Assembly (NCBI GenBank): GCA_002386585.1
Contig: DGIZ01000044.1
Location: 1 to 8,866 of the forward strand
Source of the DNA: Brevundimonas sp. UBA4609
GTDB taxonomy: Bacteria > Pseudomonadota > Alphaproteobacteria > Caulobacterales > Caulobacteraceae
Reading direction: 5' to 3'
DNA length: 8,866 bases
The position numbers and the translations under genes are program-made. The notes below the pieces were generated by a model. That model was not told where the DNA came from. It saw nothing but the letters and a program-made list of their open reading frames with translations, and did no database searches. Shown piece by piece: positions 7,150-8,866 of the stretch. Within the stretch, counting starts at the first letter, position 1, and every line of letters begins with the position of its first letter.

Positions 7150-8523
7150 ATGGGTTTGATGCGTTACTCTACGGGAGCCGCCCTGGCCGCCCTTATGGTC
7201 GTGGCGGCCGTGGAGCCTTCCTCGGCTCAGACTCCGGCGTCTCCCGCTTCTGCGCAGGCCGCGCCCCAGACGCCGGCCGCCGGCGCCCTGAACCCCGCCG
7301 CCGAGGAAGCTCCTCAGCGCACGGCTCCCGCGCCGCAGTTCCGCCTGTCCGACGGCATCATCGCCACGGTCAACGACCGCATCATCACCGGCTTCGACCT
7401 GCGCCAGCGGATGCTGGTGCTGATGGCCATGACCCAGGTCCAGCCGACCGAAGAGAACATCGGCGCCATCCAGCAGCAGGCGCTGAACGATCTGATCGAC
7501 CAGCACCTGCAGGCCGCCGAACTCGCCAAGTTCGAGCAGTTGAAGATCGGCGACGACGAAGTCGATCAGGAAATCGCCGACATGGCGCGTCAGGCGGGCA
7601 CGACGCCGGCCAACTACGTCAACTTCCTGGAACAGGGCGGCATCAGCATTCCCGCCTTCCGCGAGCAGATGCGCACCGAGATCGGCTGGCGCGAACTGGT
7701 CGGCGGCCGCTTCCGTGACCGCGCCCGCGTCGGCAAGAGCCAGGTCGATCAGACCATGCGCCAGATGACCGAGTCGGCGACCAAGCCTCAGTATCTGATC
7801 GGTGAAATCTACCTGGAGGCCGCTCGCGTCGGCGGGATGCAGGAAGCCATGAGCGGCGCCCAGCAACTGGTCCAGCAGATGATCCAGGGCGCCCCCTTCA
7901 TGGCCGTGGCGCGTCAGTTCTCGGCCGCCCCGTCGGCCGCCCGCGGCGGCGACGCCGGCTGGGTGGTCCAGGGCACGGTCCAGCCCGCCCTGCAGTCGGT
8001 CATGGAAACGCTGGAGCCTGGCCAGCTGTCGAACCCGATCCCGGTCGATGGCGGCGTCTACATCCTCTACATGCGCGACAAGCGTTCAGGCGCCTCGACC
8101 AGCATGGTCAAGATGAAGCAGGTCATGGTCGAACTGCCGGAAAACGCCGACGAAGCCCAGGTCGCCGCCGCGACCCAGCGCCTCGAAGCCCTGCGCGGCC
8201 AGCTGACGTGCGACAACATCCTGACCCGCGCGCGGTCCGAGCCGGGCCTGCTGGGCGCCGACCTGGGCGAGAGCGACGTCGCGGATCTGTTGCCGCAGTT
8301 CCAGCAGGTCGCCCGCTCGGCCGAAGTCGGTTCGATCAGCACGGCGGTCCGCACCCCGCTGGGCGTCCACCTGCTGGCCGTCTGCGACCGTCGCCTGGGC
8401 GGCCCCGACGCCCCCTCGGCGCAACAGGTCGAGGCCCGTCTGCAGAACCAGAACTACGCCATGCTGGGCCGCCGCTATCTGCGCGACCTGCGGGCCGACG
8501 CCCTCATCGAAATCAAGCAATGA
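7150..8523 (+). CDS. surA: SurA-type periplasmic chaperone (parvulin-like)
   Basis: A periplasmic chaperone that carries unfolded outer-membrane proteins to the BAM machine; LptD is a known SurA client in E. coli. The 457 residues give a signal peptide (MGLMRYSTGAALAALMVVAAVEPSSA, cut near 26), an Ala/Pro/Gln-rich linker (27-64), the SurA N-domain (about 65-205, starting DGIIATVNDRIITGFDLRQR), parvulin domain 1 (about 214-312), a second diverged parvulin unit (about 319-415) and the C-terminal helix (423-457, EARLQNQNYAMLGRRYLRDL). Domain 1 has GGDAGWV and LEPGQLSNPI, but the usual histidines appear as Glu219 and Tyr304. In domain 2 GADLGESD and VGSISTAVRTPLGVHL are clear, His407 is kept, and the first histidine appears as Gln324. 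Cys354 and Cys412 lie in this second unit. Isomerase activity is therefore doubtful, while the chaperone role is well supported. AGGA sets the start. The gene is followed directly by pdxA, as in E. coli. Confidence 0.92.
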   Translation: MGLMRYSTGAALAALMVVAAVEPSSAQTPASPASAQAAPQTPAAGALNPAAEEAPQRTAPAPQFRLSDGIIATVNDRIITGFDLRQRMLVLMAMTQVQPTEENIGAIQQQALNDLIDQHLQAAELAKFEQLKIGDDEVDQEIADMARQAGTTPANYVNFLEQGGISIPAFREQMRTEIGWRELVGGRFRDRARVGKSQVDQTMRQMTESATKPQYLIGEIYLEAARVGGMQEAMSGAQQLVQQMIQGAPFMAVARQFSAAPSAARGGDAGWVVQGTVQPALQSVMETLEPGQLSNPIPVDGGVYILYMRDKRSGASTSMVKMKQVMVELPENADEAQVAAATQRLEALRGQLTCDNILTRARSEPGLLGADLGESDVADLLPQFQQVARSAEVGSISTAVRTPLGVHLLAVCDRRLGGPDAPSAQQVEARLQNQNYAMLGRRYLRDLRADALIEIKQ

Positions 8524-8525
8524 CG

Positions 8526-8866
8526 ATGAACCGGCCGCTCATCGTCACGATGGGCGACCCCGCCGGGGTAGGGCCGGAAATCATCGCGCGCGCCTGGTCG
8601 GTGCTGGGCTCCGCCCCCGGCCCGCTGGCGCCGGTCGTGCCCTTCGTCGTCGTCGGCGACGCTGAGGTGCTGAAGGCGCAGGGCCAGCCGGTGGAAGCCG
8701 TCCTCAGCCCGGCCGACGCCGCCGGCGTCTTCGGCCGCGCCGTCCCCGTCCTGCACCATCCGGCGCCCGCGCCCGTGACGGCCGGCCAGCCTGAGCCCGC
8801 CAACGCCGTCGCCGTGGCCGACTGGATCGAGCGCGGCGTCGATCTGGTGCTGTCGGGCGAAGGCTG
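8526..8866 (+). CDS. pdxA: 4-hydroxythreonine-4-phosphate dehydrogenase, N-terminal part (runs off the window)
   Basis: PdxA oxidises 4-phosphohydroxy-L-threonine in pyridoxal 5'-phosphate synthesis (the DXP-dependent vitamin B6 pathway) in the cytosol. The first 113 codons of a family of about 330 residues are present and there is no stop before the window ends. The N-terminus MNRPLIVTMGDPAGVGPEII is the PdxA signature. It is followed by PFVVVGDAEVLKAQG, an insert-like region rich in Pro and Ala, and NAVAVADWIERGVDLVLSGEG, which matches the helix and strand before the metal-site half. The metal-binding histidines lie beyond the window. The ATG is two bases after the surA stop (TGACGATG) with only a weak ribosome site, which suggests translational coupling to surA. 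The surA-pdxA pairing is also found in E. coli, where ksgA/rsmA follows; that is the likely next gene here. Confidence 0.95.
   Translation, partial: MNRPLIVTMGDPAGVGPEIIARAWSVLGSAPGPLAPVVPFVVVGDAEVLKAQGQPVEAVLSPADAAGVFGRAVPVLHHPAPAPVTAGQPEPANAVAVADWIERGVDLVLSGEG

Noticed and set aside
1..8866. A novel defence, mobile or RNA-based system
   Set aside because: All space is taken by housekeeping genes with short gaps. I saw no direct-repeat array, transposase, integrase, toxin-antitoxin pair, reverse transcriptase or structured RNA of note.

Overview
The window is GC-rich with strong G/C preference at third codon positions. Gene order and protein character point to an alphaproteobacterium, most likely Caulobacteraceae (Brevundimonas-like). 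That assignment is inferred from the look of the proteins, not from a search. It reads as a chromosomal housekeeping region for outer-membrane biogenesis. I see no insertion sequence, integrase, tRNA, CRISPR array, phage gene or compositional break, and no stretch over 300 bases without a gene.

Left arm (1-2120, minus strand): pepA (M17 leucyl aminopeptidase), then holC (DNA polymerase III chi, GTG start) 25 bases downstream, then the start of a probable small Pro/Ala-rich lipoprotein. The lipoprotein frame overlaps the end of holC, lacks an ATG start and runs off the window. These three probably form one operon read leftward.

Centre (2121-2277): a 157-base divergent intergenic region. The A/T-rich GATTATAC contains a perfect TATAAT on the minus strand (towards pepA) overlapping a weaker TATACG on the plus strand (towards lptF).

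Right arm (2278-8866, plus strand): lptF and lptG (the two membrane subunits of the LPS-extracting ABC transporter, joined by an ATGA overlap), lptD (outer-membrane LPS translocon), surA (periplasmic parvulin-like chaperone for outer-membrane proteins) and the 5' part of pdxA (vitamin B6 synthesis), which starts two bases after the surA stop. LptF/LptG extract LPS from the inner membrane, LptD inserts it in the outer membrane, and SurA helps fold beta-barrels such as LptD. In E. coli these genes lie in two distant loci, pepA-holC divergent from lptFG, and lptD-surA-pdxA. Here they are contiguous.

I found no undescribed system. The points most worth a second look are within known families: SurA appears to have lost catalytic histidines in both parvulin domains and carries two cysteines in the second; LptG has Asp where E. 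coli has the LPS-contacting Lys34; LptD has only three cysteines, two in a CPIC motif, plus a DxDGDGxxE calcium-type loop; a lipoprotein frame starts inside holC without ATG; and a shared -10 element may drive both arms.
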